Below, piece by piece: positions 1 to 8,163 of a stretch of DNA of 45,924 nt (position 1 is the first letter of the stretch; every line of letters starts with the position of its first letter). The position numbers and the translations under genes were made by a program. The DNA comes from Bryobacteraceae bacterium (lineage in GTDB: Bacteria; Acidobacteriota; Terriglobia; Bryobacterales; Bryobacteraceae), in NCBI GenBank assembly GCA_028275505.1, contig JAPWUP010000010.1, positions 1 through 45,924 on the forward strand. The letters are read 5' to 3'. The notes below the pieces were generated by a model, which made no database searches, was not told the DNA's origin, and saw only the letters and a program-made list of their open reading frames with translations.

Positions 1-398
1 TCCTGGACCGGCTGGAGGGACTCAGTCCCACCGAGATCCAGAGCGGCGTCACCGGCTTGGGCAACGTGCTGCGCACCGTGGCGGCGTTCCTGCTGATGTC
101 GGATCCGCGCGATCTGGGAGTGGCCGTGAGCGAAGAGTTCACCAGCGGCCTGAAGTGCTTCGAACCGGACCTGTTCCTCTACGATGCTTATCCCGGCGGA
201 GCGGGCCTCAGCCCGCAGCTCTTCCGCATCGTGCCCCGCTTGCTCCATCACGCAGCGGAATTGCTCGCGGGATGCGGCTGCGAATCCGGCTGCCCGAGTT
301 GCGTCGGCCCGACCGGAGAAATCGGCGAGCGGGGCAAGCAGGCGGCCCAGCGGATTCTCTGCGAACTGATGCGATCCTGCGGTTCGCCTGATCGTTGA
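1..398 (+). CDS. DUF1998-containing DEAD/DEAH helicase, C-terminal fragment (MrfA/YprA-like)
   Basis: This is the last ~131 codons of a gene that enters from the left edge; the frame is open from base 3 to the TGA at 396-398. The segment YDAYPGGAGLS followed by the four-cysteine pattern CGCESGCPSC is the hallmark of DUF1998, the C-terminal metal-binding domain of MrfA/YprA-type superfamily-2 DNA helicases, where the cysteines bind zinc or a related metal. The helicase motor domains lie outside the window, so activity cannot be judged. In characterised members the protein unwinds DNA 3'-5' and acts in repair of crosslinks or mitomycin lesions; that role is carried over from the family. The next gene starts 98 bases downstream on the same strand. 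Confidence 0.8.
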   Translation, partial: LDRLEGLSPTEIQSGVTGLGNVLRTVAAFLLMSDPRDLGVAVSEEFTSGLKCFEPDLFLYDAYPGGAGLSPQLFRIVPRLLHHAAELLAGCGCESGCPSCVGPTGEIGERGKQAAQRILCELMRSCGSPDR

Positions 399-496
399 CA
401 GCCGGCGCCGCCACAGGGGATAGTGACGAAAGGTGCGTCGTGCGGCGCAACGATGCGTCCGAATGCGGCGTGCCGGGAAGTTCCGGAGGCTGATCT

Positions 497-2764
497 ATGG
501 CGGCGAAGTTGCTCGATCTGGGAGAAAGTGGCAGCTTGGAGGCACTCGAGCGCGAGTACCCGGTGCGCGTGCGGCGGCAACCCGATGGCTCGGTATATTT
601 GGACTTTCGTTCCCTGCCGCTGACCCCCTTGCCGGGCGTGGACGAGGACCGCGTGCGGCGCCTGGCGCGCATCGTTCGCGGCCTCGCTTTTACGGCGGTG
701 GACGCCGCTCGCTCGGGTCACCCGGGCGGGTCCTCCTCCAAAGCCGAGGCAGTCCTCACCCTGCTCGTTTCGGGCCTGCTGGCTTTCGATGCCTGGGATC
801 CCAAGCACCCGGGCCGTGACCGCGTGGTCTGGTCCGCGGGTCATTGCACCCCGTTGTTCCACGCTCTCGTCGCCCTCATCTACGAGTGCCTGCGACGCAA
901 GGGTGAGACTCTTCCCGAGGATCGGCGCGAAGCTGTCACCTATCCGGAAGATTTGCTGCGCTTCCGGCGGCTGGGCGGCCCCAGTGGCCACGTGGAGTCG
1001 TACTCGGCCCTCGCCGATGCCTGCACGGGATCCTCCGGACATGGCCTCTCGGCGGCTCTCGGCATGGCTGCGCTGCACCGTTCCTGTGGCCTGCCCACGC
1101 GCGTCTTCGTGATCGCGGGCGATGCCGAAACCGAGGAGGGCATGAGCTACGAGGCCCGCAATCTCGCTTCCAACCTCGGCATCGAAAATCTCACCGTCCT
1201 GCTCGACTACAACCGTTTCGGCATTGACGGGCCGATTGCCGAAGTCCTGCCGTTCCCCTACCTCAACCACTGGATCAGCTTTGGCTGGAACGTCATCGAG
1301 GCCGACGGCCACAACCCAAGAGAGCTAGGGTGGGCCATCCGCCGGGCGGTGGAGGGCTTCGGCAACGGCAAGCCCACCGTCGTGCTCTACCACACCGTCA
1401 AAGGCAAGCACTACGGCAGGCTCGAAGGCACGGCGGATTCCCACGGCACGCCCCTGCCTCACGCCGAGTACGTCGAGCTGATGAAGGCTCTCGGCTTCCC
1501 GTTGGAGGAAGCGACCACGCCTGCGCAGGCGCTGGAAATCGTTCTCTCGCAGCTCGAAGAGCACGACGTGGACTATCTCATCGAGCGGCTGCGCGCGGCG
1601 AGCTCGCGCGTGCCTCCCGAGCCACACCTGGTCTCCGTGATGAAGGACGCCCTCGGCGAACAGGAATTGCGGGATTACCGCGGCCTCCGCCGGCCCGATC
1701 CCCTGCCGCCTGAACTGGTTTTCCCGGAAGGCGAAAAGGTCCCGACCCGTCGGGCCACGGAAGCATGGTTCGCCTGGGTGATGGAACGCTGCCCGTTCTT
1801 CTGGGTGGGCGCGGGCGATCTGGCCAAATCCATTCTTACCGGCAAGGCCGAGCAGGTCCGCGGCATCCTCAGTCGCGAGCATCCCCGCGGGCGCGGCATC
1901 CGCTTCGGGATCGCGGAGCAGAACATGGCCATGATGTCGGTCTCCATGGCTGCCGACTGCTTGCCCGGCGGCTTCCGTCCCATGACCGCTTTCGCCAGCT
2001 ACGGCGTCTTCTCGGTGATGATGGCGAACGCGGTTCGCATGGCGTTGATCGGCAACGACGTCAATCCGCGCTCGCGCGCCTTCTTTATCCTGCTGGCGGC
2101 GCACGACGGACCGGAGACCGGCGAGGACGGCCCCACCCACCAAGGCCTGTTCTGGATGTCCCTGTACTCGGCCTATCCGGGCATCAAAGTCTACAAGCCG
2201 CTGGACGCCAACGAGGCCATCGAGATGCTCTTCCATGCCGTGAGCCGCGGCGAGCCGGTGGCGTTCTCGGTCGTGCGACCGCCGGTGCCTGTTTTCCGTC
2301 GCGGCGATGGCGTGCCGCCGGCCCGCGAAGCCATCCACGGCGCCTACGTCTTCCGCGATTACCGCAACAACGGCAAGCCCAAAATTGCGCTGGCCGTCTG
2401 CGGCGGTCAGGTGATGGCCAACGTCCTGGAGGCCCTGCCCGAGCTGGAGAGCGAGGCCGACTTCAAGATCATCGCCGTCACTTCGCCCGAGCTCTTCGAG
2501 GAGCTGCGCGAACGCGACCCCGAGCGCGCCGCGCAGATTCTTTCCGACGAGGACCGCACGCGTCTGATGGCCTTCCACAACGGCTGGAGCGGGTTCCTCT
2601 ACCCGTTCCTGCTGCCGCCGGATTGGAAGCGCCGCGTTTTCGGGATTGACCGGTTCCAGCGTTCCGGCATCCCGCCCGAGATTTACGCGGCCGCGGGCTT
2701 CGACGCCAGCGGCATTCAGCAGAAGATTCTTTCCTACCTGCGAAGCCGCAGCGGCGGAGCCTGA
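497..2764 (+). CDS. Divergent full-length transketolase-like, thiamine-diphosphate enzyme
   Basis: The 755-residue product is longer than usual transketolase (about 660) because of a ~50-residue N-terminal extension. Visible family signatures: GHPGG (74-78), the ThDP/Mg motif starting GDAETEEG (208-215) and ending DYN (237-239), FGIAEQNM with the proton-relay Glu474, and HDGPETGEDGPTHQG (536-550). Departures: the usual TGPLGQG loop reads TGSSGHG (177-183), and the region before it is short. A GGAGG at 485-489 sits 7 bases before the ATG, supporting this start. A second, split transketolase is encoded at 37282-39083, so this copy may have a different substrate. Transketolases move two-carbon ketol units between sugar phosphates in the cytoplasm; the specificity here is not known. 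Confidence 0.8.
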   Translation: MAAKLLDLGESGSLEALEREYPVRVRRQPDGSVYLDFRSLPLTPLPGVDEDRVRRLARIVRGLAFTAVDAARSGHPGGSSSKAEAVLTLLVSGLLAFDAWDPKHPGRDRVVWSAGHCTPLFHALVALIYECLRRKGETLPEDRREAVTYPEDLLRFRRLGGPSGHVESYSALADACTGSSGHGLSAALGMAALHRSCGLPTRVFVIAGDAETEEGMSYEARNLASNLGIENLTVLLDYNRFGIDGPIAEVLPFPYLNHWISFGWNVIEADGHNPRELGWAIRRAVEGFGNGKPTVVLYHTVKGKHYGRLEGTADSHGTPLPHAEYVELMKALGFPLEEATTPAQALEIVLSQLEEHDVDYLIERLRAASSRVPPEPHLVSVMKDALGEQELRDYRGLRRPDPLPPELVFPEGEKVPTRRATEAWFAWVMERCPFFWVGAGDLAKSILTGKAEQVRGILSREHPRGRGIRFGIAEQNMAMMSVSMAADCLPGGFRPMTAFASYGVFSVMMANAVRMALIGNDVNPRSRAFFILLAAHDGPETGEDGPTHQGLFWMSLYSAYPGIKVYKPLDANEAIEMLFHAVSRGEPVAFSVVRPPVPVFRRGDGVPPAREAIHGAYVFRDYRNNGKPKIALAVCGGQVMANVLEALPELESEADFKIIAVTSPELFEELRERDPERAAQILSDEDRTRLMAFHNGWSGFLYPFLLPPDWKRRVFGIDRFQRSGIPPEIYAAAGFDASGIQQKILSYLRSRSGGA

Positions 2765-2967
2765 AGGCCTCGTTCCGGATCGAAACAGGGCGTACGGAAC
2801 ACAGCGTTCCGAATCGGTTCAGGCTCAGGTGAGTCGCTCGGCCTGGCTCGGAGCGCGTCTGCGGCGCGTTTCCGGTAAGCGGCTGGAACTTCTAAGGTTT
2901 TTCTCCTGGCCTTTCTCAGGGATTCCGCCGATGGCAGTCGCCGCGCGTTGGAGGCACGCTTGCTGTT
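2765..2967 (+). other. Intergenic region before the sigma-factor gene
   Basis: This 203-base gap holds a short perfect hairpin, CGGAAC-acagc-GTTCCG (2795-2811), with no run of T after it, so it is a weak terminator at best. I see no convincing TTGACA/TATAAT pair for the downstream sigma gene and no open frame with coding character. Confidence 0.4.
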
Positions 2968-3783
2968 GTGTCTGCCCGAACGGCGATGTCGAGAGCAAAC
3001 ACAGCAGCGGTTCAGAAAACCAGGCAAACGGTCCGCTCCCCGCAGGCGCTGTCCGCGGAGGAACAGACTCAGCGGGACCGCATCATTCTGGAGCATTTGC
3101 CCCTGGTGCGGGCAATCGCGTTGCGCGTGCACGAAAGCCTGCCCGTCCACGTGGATCTGGACGATCTGGTGCAGGCCGGCATCCTCGGTTTGTTCGATGC
3201 GGTAGCCAAGTACAACCCTGACAAGAAAGTCGCCTTCTCCAGTTACGCCAAGCACCGCATCAAAGGCGCCATCCTGGACAGCCTGCGTCAACTGGACTGG
3301 GCCTCGCGCGACATGCGGCGACGGCACAAGAAACTCGAGGCGGTCACGCGCGATCTGGCCGCCATCCTGCACCGCAACCCCACCGATGCCGAGGTGGCCG
3401 AGCGCATGGGCGTGGATCTGGAGCGTTGGCGCCAGATGCTGGCGGACTTGCAGCACGTCGGCCTGGTCTCGATGGGATCCCGGCGCGAGGGCGATGACTT
3501 GCCCCCGCCCGATGTGCCGGCGCGGCCCGACAGCCAGCCTGACCGGATCTGTGCGCGCAGTGAGCTGCGACAGGCACTGGCCCGCGCCATGCAGTCGCTT
3601 CCCGAGCGTTATCGCAAGGTCGTCGTGCTGTACTACAGCGGAGACCTCACCATGAAAGAAATCGGCGGCATGCTCGGCATCAACGAGAGCCGCGTTTCCC
3701 AGATCCACAAGTCGGCGCTGGCCAGGATGGCTGTAGCGCTTGAGTCAGCCGGGCTGGACGCCAGCCACTTCCTGGCGTCTTGA
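2968..3783 (+). CDS. RNA polymerase sigma factor of the FliA/WhiG/SigB class
   Basis: A 271-residue alternative sigma-70-family factor that directs RNA polymerase to a subset of promoters. Region 2 lies at about 40-115 (DLVQAGILGLFDAV, then YNPDKKVAFSSYAKHRIKGA), region 3 at about 120-185 and region 4 at about 205-265, with the helix-turn-helix MKEIGGMLGINESRVSQIH. The presence of region 3 and the length separate it from ECF factors. The start is uncertain: GTG 2968 has a GGAGG about 14 bases upstream, while ATG 2986 has no clear ribosome site. The first ~30 residues are probably unstructured. FliA members serve flagella and SigB members stress response; no flagellar genes are nearby. An RsbW/RsbV-like pair, the classic controllers of SigB/SigF factors, lies about 4.4 kb downstream. 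Confidence 0.85.
   Translation: MSARTAMSRANTAAVQKTRQTVRSPQALSAEEQTQRDRIILEHLPLVRAIALRVHESLPVHVDLDDLVQAGILGLFDAVAKYNPDKKVAFSSYAKHRIKGAILDSLRQLDWASRDMRRRHKKLEAVTRDLAAILHRNPTDAEVAERMGVDLERWRQMLADLQHVGLVSMGSRREGDDLPPPDVPARPDSQPDRICARSELRQALARAMQSLPERYRKVVVLYYSGDLTMKEIGGMLGINESRVSQIHKSALARMAVALESAGLDASHFLAS
3757..3779 (+). terminator. 8-bp hairpin at the end of the sigma-factor gene
   Basis: GACGCCAG (3757-3764), a 7-base loop and CTGGCGTC (3772-3779) form a perfect stem just before the TGA stop (3781-3783). There is no U-tract afterwards, so intrinsic termination is uncertain; a role in 3'-end stability is equally possible. The arms lie inside the last coding codons. Confidence 0.35.
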
Positions 3784-3840
3784 GGGACGCGATGGCGAAA
3801 TTTTGGCGCCGCCTGACGGGATCCTGTCGCCGGGCCGCCT

Positions 3841-4719
3841 TCAGGCGCCCGCACTCCCGCTCACGTTCTGGCCGCCCTCCAGGATCCGGTCCACGCGCCG
3901 GCTCACGTCTCTCAAATACTCGGCATCGCCGCCCGGCAGCTCCACCGTCGCCGGTCCCCTGTAGCCGATCTCGGCCAGGCTCCGGTACACCGCCGGCCAG
4001 TTTACGTCCCCCTCGCCCAGATTCACGAACTCCGCCACCCGTTTGCGGAAACGGAAGTCCTTGAAATGGAGGCGGACGATCCGCTTGCCCAGCGTGCGGA
4101 TCCAGTCTTCGGGGAAGCCGAAAAGCAGCACGTTGCCCACGTCAAAGTAGGCCCGCACCCACGGACTGGCGAACTCGTCCACGTAGCGGGCGAACTCCAG
4201 CGGGCTCAGCAGGAACTTGTTCCAAACATTTTCGACCGCAATTGTTACTTTGTATTTCTCGGCCAGCGGCAGCAGCCGCCGGATCTGCCGCTGCGAGCGC
4301 TCCCATGCCTCGCGGTAACCGGTCTCCGCGTTGACCACCGCCGGCACCAGCAACACCACGTCGGCGCCCCACAGGCGCGCGTTTTCAAGACTCGTCCGCA
4401 TTCCCTCGATGCTGCGCTCGACCACCGCCGGATCGGCCGAGGACAGCGGATACTTCCAGTGCGCCTGGTTCATCACCGAGTGAATCGGCAAACCCGCGGC
4501 GTCCGCCGCCTTCTTGATCTCGGCGGCCTCCTTGGGATCCTCGACCGTCCCCACTTCCAGCACTTCGAAGCCTGCTTCCCGGGCCAACCGGCAACGCTCG
4601 GCGTAATCGAGCTTTCCCGGCAGCATGCCCCAGTAGACTCCTTTCTTCACAGGCAGACGGCCCGCGGCGGGCGCTGCTGCTGCCGCCGCGCTGAAAGCCA
4701 GAAAATCGCGTCGTCTCAT
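3841..4719 (-). CDS. Tat-exported sugar phosphate isomerase/epimerase-like TIM barrel (1)
   Basis: A 292-residue protein of the xylose-isomerase-like TIM-barrel (AP endonuclease 2) superfamily. It starts with a twin-arginine signal, MRRRDFLAFSAAAAAA, so folded export through Tat is expected. Family features are visible: VLEVGTVEDP in the first strands, IAVENVWN (a metal-ligand Glu strand), YFDVGNVLLFG (Asp strand), HFKDFR (His strand) and ATVELPGGD (final Glu). These match the usual Glu/Asp/His/Glu metal set. AAGGAG lies 7 bases before the ATG. It follows the related gene 4734-5651 by 14 bases, so the two are probably co-transcribed. In Acidobacteria and Planctomycetes such proteins are commonly linked to sugar or inositol catabolism; the substrate cannot be read from sequence. 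Confidence 0.75.
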   Translation of the reverse strand: MRRRDFLAFSAAAAAAPAAGRLPVKKGVYWGMLPGKLDYAERCRLAREAGFEVLEVGTVEDPKEAAEIKKAADAAGLPIHSVMNQAHWKYPLSSADPAVVERSIEGMRTSLENARLWGADVVLLVPAVVNAETGYREAWERSQRQIRRLLPLAEKYKVTIAVENVWNKFLLSPLEFARYVDEFASPWVRAYFDVGNVLLFGFPEDWIRTLGKRIVRLHFKDFRFRKRVAEFVNLGEGDVNWPAVYRSLAEIGYRGPATVELPGGDAEYLRDVSRRVDRILEGGQNVSGSAGA

Positions 4720-4733
4720 GGATTCACTCCTTC

Positions 4734-5651
4734 TCAGGCCAGGCTCAAACCCAGTTCACCGGCCAGCTTTTGAATATACCGCTTGCCCTCCTCGTACTCC
4801 TCGGGGGTCTTCAGGTGTTCCAGCATGAGTGGGACCTCCCCGGGCAGGCGCGCCAGTTCACTAAGGTAAGTGCGGTAGTCCAGTTGACCGCGCCCCGGGA
4901 CCACTTCCACGAAGTGCACGTTCATCTCGACGACCCATTCCAGATCCTTGGCGTGACACGATACCACCCACGGCCCGAGCACGCGAAAACACTCACGGAT
5001 GAACTCGCCGTTACGGTAAAAACGGCGGGGGCAGTTAATGCCGTTGGCCACGTCCACATGAACGCCGAAAGCCTTGCGATCTATCGCCTTCAGCAGCTTA
5101 AGGTAGCTTTCCGGGCCATCGGGAATGGCCCAGCCCATCATCTCATAGGCGAAGCGGGTGCGCCGCGGCTTGACCTCGTCAATCAGGCGGCGAGCATTCT
5201 CGACCGCGGCGTCGAAGAACGTTTGCGAGAAGTTTTCCGGGTGCGGCCCGTACCAGACTTTGGGGTTGAAAGATCCTGCGATATTGACGCAGCAGCGGGC
5301 GCCAACCGCGTCCGCCAGAGCCAGCCGATCCCTCACGTACTCGTAGTTTTTGCGGCGGCGGGCGGCATCGGGGTCGAGCAGGTTGCACCAGGCTCCGACC
5401 TCGGCAAGGACGACGTTTTCCGCGGCAAAGGCCTGCTCGATCTCGCGGAGCCGCTCTCTGTCCTCCAGGCGCGCGGGCGGGCAGTAGGCAGCGCGGTAGC
5501 CCAGGCGGCGATGTTCGCGCGCCAGCTCGCGCGGATCCTCGCTCTTGAGGAACACAGGGCCGCCCAGCCGCAGAAGCTTCGCACTTCCAGCCGGGCTGAG
5601 AATGCCGGCGGCCAAACCGATCGCATGGCGACGACTGATTCGATGCGCCAT
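4734..5651 (-). CDS. Tat-exported sugar phosphate isomerase/epimerase-like TIM barrel (2)
   Basis: A 305-residue relative of the gene downstream, again with a twin-arginine-like leader (HRISRRHAIGLAAGIL) ahead of a TIM-barrel isomerase domain. Strand-end residues that normally bind the metal are recognisable in FAYEMMGWAIPDG, HVDVANGINCPRRF, SCHAKDLEW and LMLEHLKTPEEY. The gene has no Shine-Dalgarno sequence; a TAGAAT box ends 6 bases before the ATG, suggesting a leaderless transcript. It is first of a two-gene unit with 3841-4719. The two proteins share fold but little sequence, so they may act on different substrates or successive steps. Function beyond the fold is not assignable. Confidence 0.72.
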   Translation of the reverse strand: MAHRISRRHAIGLAAGILSPAGSAKLLRLGGPVFLKSEDPRELAREHRRLGYRAAYCPPARLEDRERLREIEQAFAAENVVLAEVGAWCNLLDPDAARRRKNYEYVRDRLALADAVGARCCVNIAGSFNPKVWYGPHPENFSQTFFDAAVENARRLIDEVKPRRTRFAYEMMGWAIPDGPESYLKLLKAIDRKAFGVHVDVANGINCPRRFYRNGEFIRECFRVLGPWVVSCHAKDLEWVVEMNVHFVEVVPGRGQLDYRTYLSELARLPGEVPLMLEHLKTPEEYEEGKRYIQKLAGELGLSLA

Positions 5652-5657
5652 GCGTCA

Positions 5658-5663
5658 ATTCTA
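5658..5663 (-). promoter_or_regulatory. -10 box TAGAAT positioned for a leaderless mRNA
   Basis: Read on the minus strand, TAGAAT ends 6 bases before the ATG at 5651-5649, so a start site 7 bases downstream would be the A of the ATG. No ribosome-binding sequence is present between them. No good -35 hexamer is visible, so this is a tentative call. Confidence 0.4.
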
Positions 5664-5700
5664 TCCCGCGCCAGCCTCGGGTTATCGGGTCGCTGGAGGG

Positions 5701-6366
5701 CTAGGCCAGAGTCGGGATCTTGATGATCTTCTTTTGGATGGCGTACTGGACCAACTGCGCCTTGTTGTGAATGTCCAGCTTGCGCATCAGGTTGAACTTG
5801 TGCGCCTCTACCGTCTTCACGCTCAGGTTCAACTGGCAGGCGATTTCTTTGACCGAGTTGCCTTCGGCCAGCAGCTTCAGAACTTCTTTCTCCCGTGCCG
5901 TCAAAGTGGCGAAGCGCGGCACGCGGGCGCCGGTCTTCAGCCGCGAGCGAAAGTCGTCCACCAGTTGGGACAGCATGCGCGGACTCAGGTAACTGCCGCC
6001 CCGGTACACATCGCGGATGGCAGCAAGACATTGCGCGGCCGGAGTGTCTTTGAGCACGTAGCCGCTGCCCCCCACTTCCATGCTTTCCACCAGGTAGTCC
6101 TCGTCGTCGTACATGGTCAGGAACAAAACCTTGGTTTCCGGCCGGTTCCTGCGGATCTGGCGAGCCGCCTCGAAGCTGGAGGAGCCTGCCATGCCGATGT
6201 CCATCAGAACTACGTCAGGACGCAGTTCCGCAGCTTTGGCGACCGCTTCGGCGGCATCGCCCGCCTCCCCGACGACCTCCATGTCGGGCTCCGAGGAGAT
6301 CAACCCTCGCAAGCCTTGGCGGAAGAGCGTGTGATCGTCCACCAGCAGGATTCGAATCTTGCCCAT
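5701..6366 (-). CDS. NarL/LuxR-family response regulator
   Basis: A 221-residue two-domain regulator. The receiver domain (about 1-122) carries the acidic pair D10/D11, the phosphoacceptor D56 in VVLMDIGM, T84 and K106. The C-terminal LuxR-type helix-turn-helix (about 148-212) contains LTAREKEVLKLLAEG and KEIACQLNLSVKTVEAHK. Phosphorylation should drive dimerisation and DNA binding. It lies 4 bases after the stop of the histidine kinase at 6371-8071 and is evidently its partner. Target genes are unknown. A second such pair is at 35816-37229. Confidence 0.93.
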   Translation of the reverse strand: MGKIRILLVDDHTLFRQGLRGLISSEPDMEVVGEAGDAAEAVAKAAELRPDVVLMDIGMAGSSSFEAARQIRRNRPETKVLFLTMYDDEDYLVESMEVGGSGYVLKDTPAAQCLAAIRDVYRGGSYLSPRMLSQLVDDFRSRLKTGARVPRFATLTAREKEVLKLLAEGNSVKEIACQLNLSVKTVEAHKFNLMRKLDIHNKAQLVQYAIQKKIIKIPTLA

Positions 6367-6370
6367 GGCA

Positions 6371-8071
6371 TTACTTCCCTTGCCCCGGCCCCAGTCCGGC
6401 TCCCCGCGAGGCTGCCCGTCGCCCTCCCGCAGCGATCTCGGGTGCCGGCAGCTCGATCAGCACGCGTGTCCCTTTGCCCGGCGCGCTTTCCAGCTCCCAT
6501 CGCCCGCCGAGCAATTCCACGCGCTTTTGCATGCCCAGGAACCCGAAACCGCGCGAGTGGGCCAGTGCTCTCGCCACATCGAAACCCACGCCGTCGTCCT
6601 CCACGCGCAGCCTCACACCCTTATCGTCGGAGTGCAACGAAAGGTTTAGCTGGCGCGCTCGCGAGTGTTTGCCCGCATTGGTCAGGCATTCCTGCACGAG
6701 GCGGTAGACCACGCGTTCCAGGCGCTTGGGTACGCCGCGGCCCAGGCGCACGCTGGCGGCCACTTTGATGCCATAGGTCCTTTGAAAGCGCGAGACCAGC
6801 CGGCGGATCGCGGCCTCCAGACCCAGATGCTCGAGCACCGCCGGGCTCAGATCCGCCACCACCCTTCGAATTTCCTCCACGCTGCGCTCGACCATCCGCC
6901 GGGCTTCCCCCAGGCTGGCCTGCAGGCCCGCATCCAGTCCCGCCGCCTGCTGTTCCAGCATTTCCAGCCGCAAGCGCAGGCACAACAGGCTCTGCCCAGC
7001 TTCATCGTGCAGCTCTTCGCTGATGCGACGCCGCTCGGTTTCTTCCAGGTGCACCATCTGCTCGGCAAGCCGCCGGATCTGTTCTTCCCGCGCCGCCAGT
7101 TCCTCGGCCATCCGCGCCTTTTCGGAGGCGGCCAAAATACGCTCCGCGGCCAGACAAAGCACTCGCAGTTCGCGGGGTAGCCATTCGTACTGCCTGGGGA
7201 ACGCCAGTTGCAGTATGCCCTCGAGGCCTGCAGCGCCCACCAGAGGCACGGACCAGCAAGTCGCATAAAGGTCACGCCATGCCGGCGCCAGGACCAGTTC
7301 CCACCCCCGACCGCCGGCAAGAATCAGGCGCGGGCGGCGGAGCCTGCGCTCCCAGCCGCCCGCCGCAAGCTGCTGCTCGGCGCGCTCGGTAGCCGGCCAG
7401 CTTCCCGCCAGCACCCACCTGCGCGCTCCCCAGTCTTTCAGGTAAAGCCGGGCAGCGTCGGCACGCGACCAGCACCCCAGGATTTCCAGGCATCGGGCGA
7501 TCAATTCCTGGTGACTGCGCGCTTCGAGCTCGGCGCGGAAAAGTTCCTGGAATGCCTCGGATTCCGCTTCCCGCACGCAATAGTAGGCATGGTGCAGCAC
7601 GAGCAGGGCGACCAGATCCAGTTGCCGCCGCAGGGCATCCAGCTCGCCGATTTGCCCGGGCGCGGCACTCTTCAGGCGCTCCGAGATCAGCCGCCCGGCC
7701 CGCTCGATTTCCCGCGCCACTGTGGCGGCGGGGACGTCCAGCTTGGCCAGGCGCCGCCCGTGATAGTCCACCTGTTCGAGAAATGCTTCCGGGAAGCGAC
7801 CCTCGCTCGCAGAGGCCAGTGCGCCCAGCGAGGTCACGGAAGCCAGTGCTTTGCGCTGCCTGGCATCGAAGCCACGTTTTTTCCAGGCAGCCGCGAGTTG
7901 CTTGTGGAGCCGGAGCAGTTCAGGTCGCAAAAAGCGGGCGAGCTGGCGCACCTGCCCGACCACGTTCCCGCCCAAGAAACTCACCAGCTCGGCAAGCTGC
8001 TCGGATCGTGTGGCCGCCACCCCCAATGTATCGTGCCGGAGCCGGCACGGCTTTAGGGCCTTTGTGGGCAA
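6371..8071 (-). CDS. NarX-type sensor histidine kinase with N-terminal helical sensor and GAF-like domain
   Basis: A 566-residue kinase with no membrane segment, so probably cytoplasmic. From N to C: an all-helical domain (about 20-180), a GAF-like region (about 185-315), a coiled coil (about 315-345), the HisKA_3 dimerisation box with H355 (RRISEELHDEAGQSL), and an HATPase domain with QECLTNAGKH and DDGVGFD. The helical domain holds H104 in YHGRRLAKLDVPA, which resembles the proximal-His region of globin-coupled sensors in position and spacing; I offer this only as a possibility. The start is uncertain: TTG 8071 opens the frame, GTG 8020 is an alternative, and neither has a good ribosome site. 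The gene is followed directly by its response regulator. Confidence 0.85.
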   Translation of the reverse strand: MPTKALKPCRLRHDTLGVAATRSEQLAELVSFLGGNVVGQVRQLARFLRPELLRLHKQLAAAWKKRGFDARQRKALASVTSLGALASASEGRFPEAFLEQVDYHGRRLAKLDVPAATVAREIERAGRLISERLKSAAPGQIGELDALRRQLDLVALLVLHHAYYCVREAESEAFQELFRAELEARSHQELIARCLEILGCWSRADAARLYLKDWGARRWVLAGSWPATERAEQQLAAGGWERRLRRPRLILAGGRGWELVLAPAWRDLYATCWSVPLVGAAGLEGILQLAFPRQYEWLPRELRVLCLAAERILAASEKARMAEELAAREEQIRRLAEQMVHLEETERRRISEELHDEAGQSLLCLRLRLEMLEQQAAGLDAGLQASLGEARRMVERSVEEIRRVVADLSPAVLEHLGLEAAIRRLVSRFQRTYGIKVAASVRLGRGVPKRLERVVYRLVQECLTNAGKHSRARQLNLSLHSDDKGVRLRVEDDGVGFDVARALAHSRGFGFLGMQKRVELLGGRWELESAPGKGTRVLIELPAPEIAAGGRRAASRGAGLGPGQGK

Positions 8072-8079
8072 GGGTCATG

Positions 8080-8109
8080 TTGACTTTGCGCCCGGCCATT
8101 CAGTACCCT
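8080..8109 (+). promoter_or_regulatory. Predicted sigma-70-type promoter for the RsbW/RsbV-like pair
   Basis: TTGACT (8080-8085) and TACCCT (8104-8109) are separated by 18 bases, about 55 bases before the ATG at 8164. It lies next to the start of the divergent histidine kinase gene. Confidence 0.45.
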
Positions 8110-8163
8110 ATCGGTTCAACCCGGCGGGCCGCCGGCAGCGCGCGGCGGCGCTGTCGGAATGCC

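Noticed and set aside
2795-2811. Hairpin CGGAAC-acagc-GTTCCG as a terminator for the transketolase gene
   Set aside because: Only six base pairs and no following T-run, so not counted as a terminator.
3805-3849. Inverted repeat GGCGCC-GCCTGA / TCAGGCGCC between the sigma factor and TIM-barrel genes
   Set aside because: The loop is 24 bases and the match is broken by one base; GGCGCC is self-complementary, so it is weak evidence.
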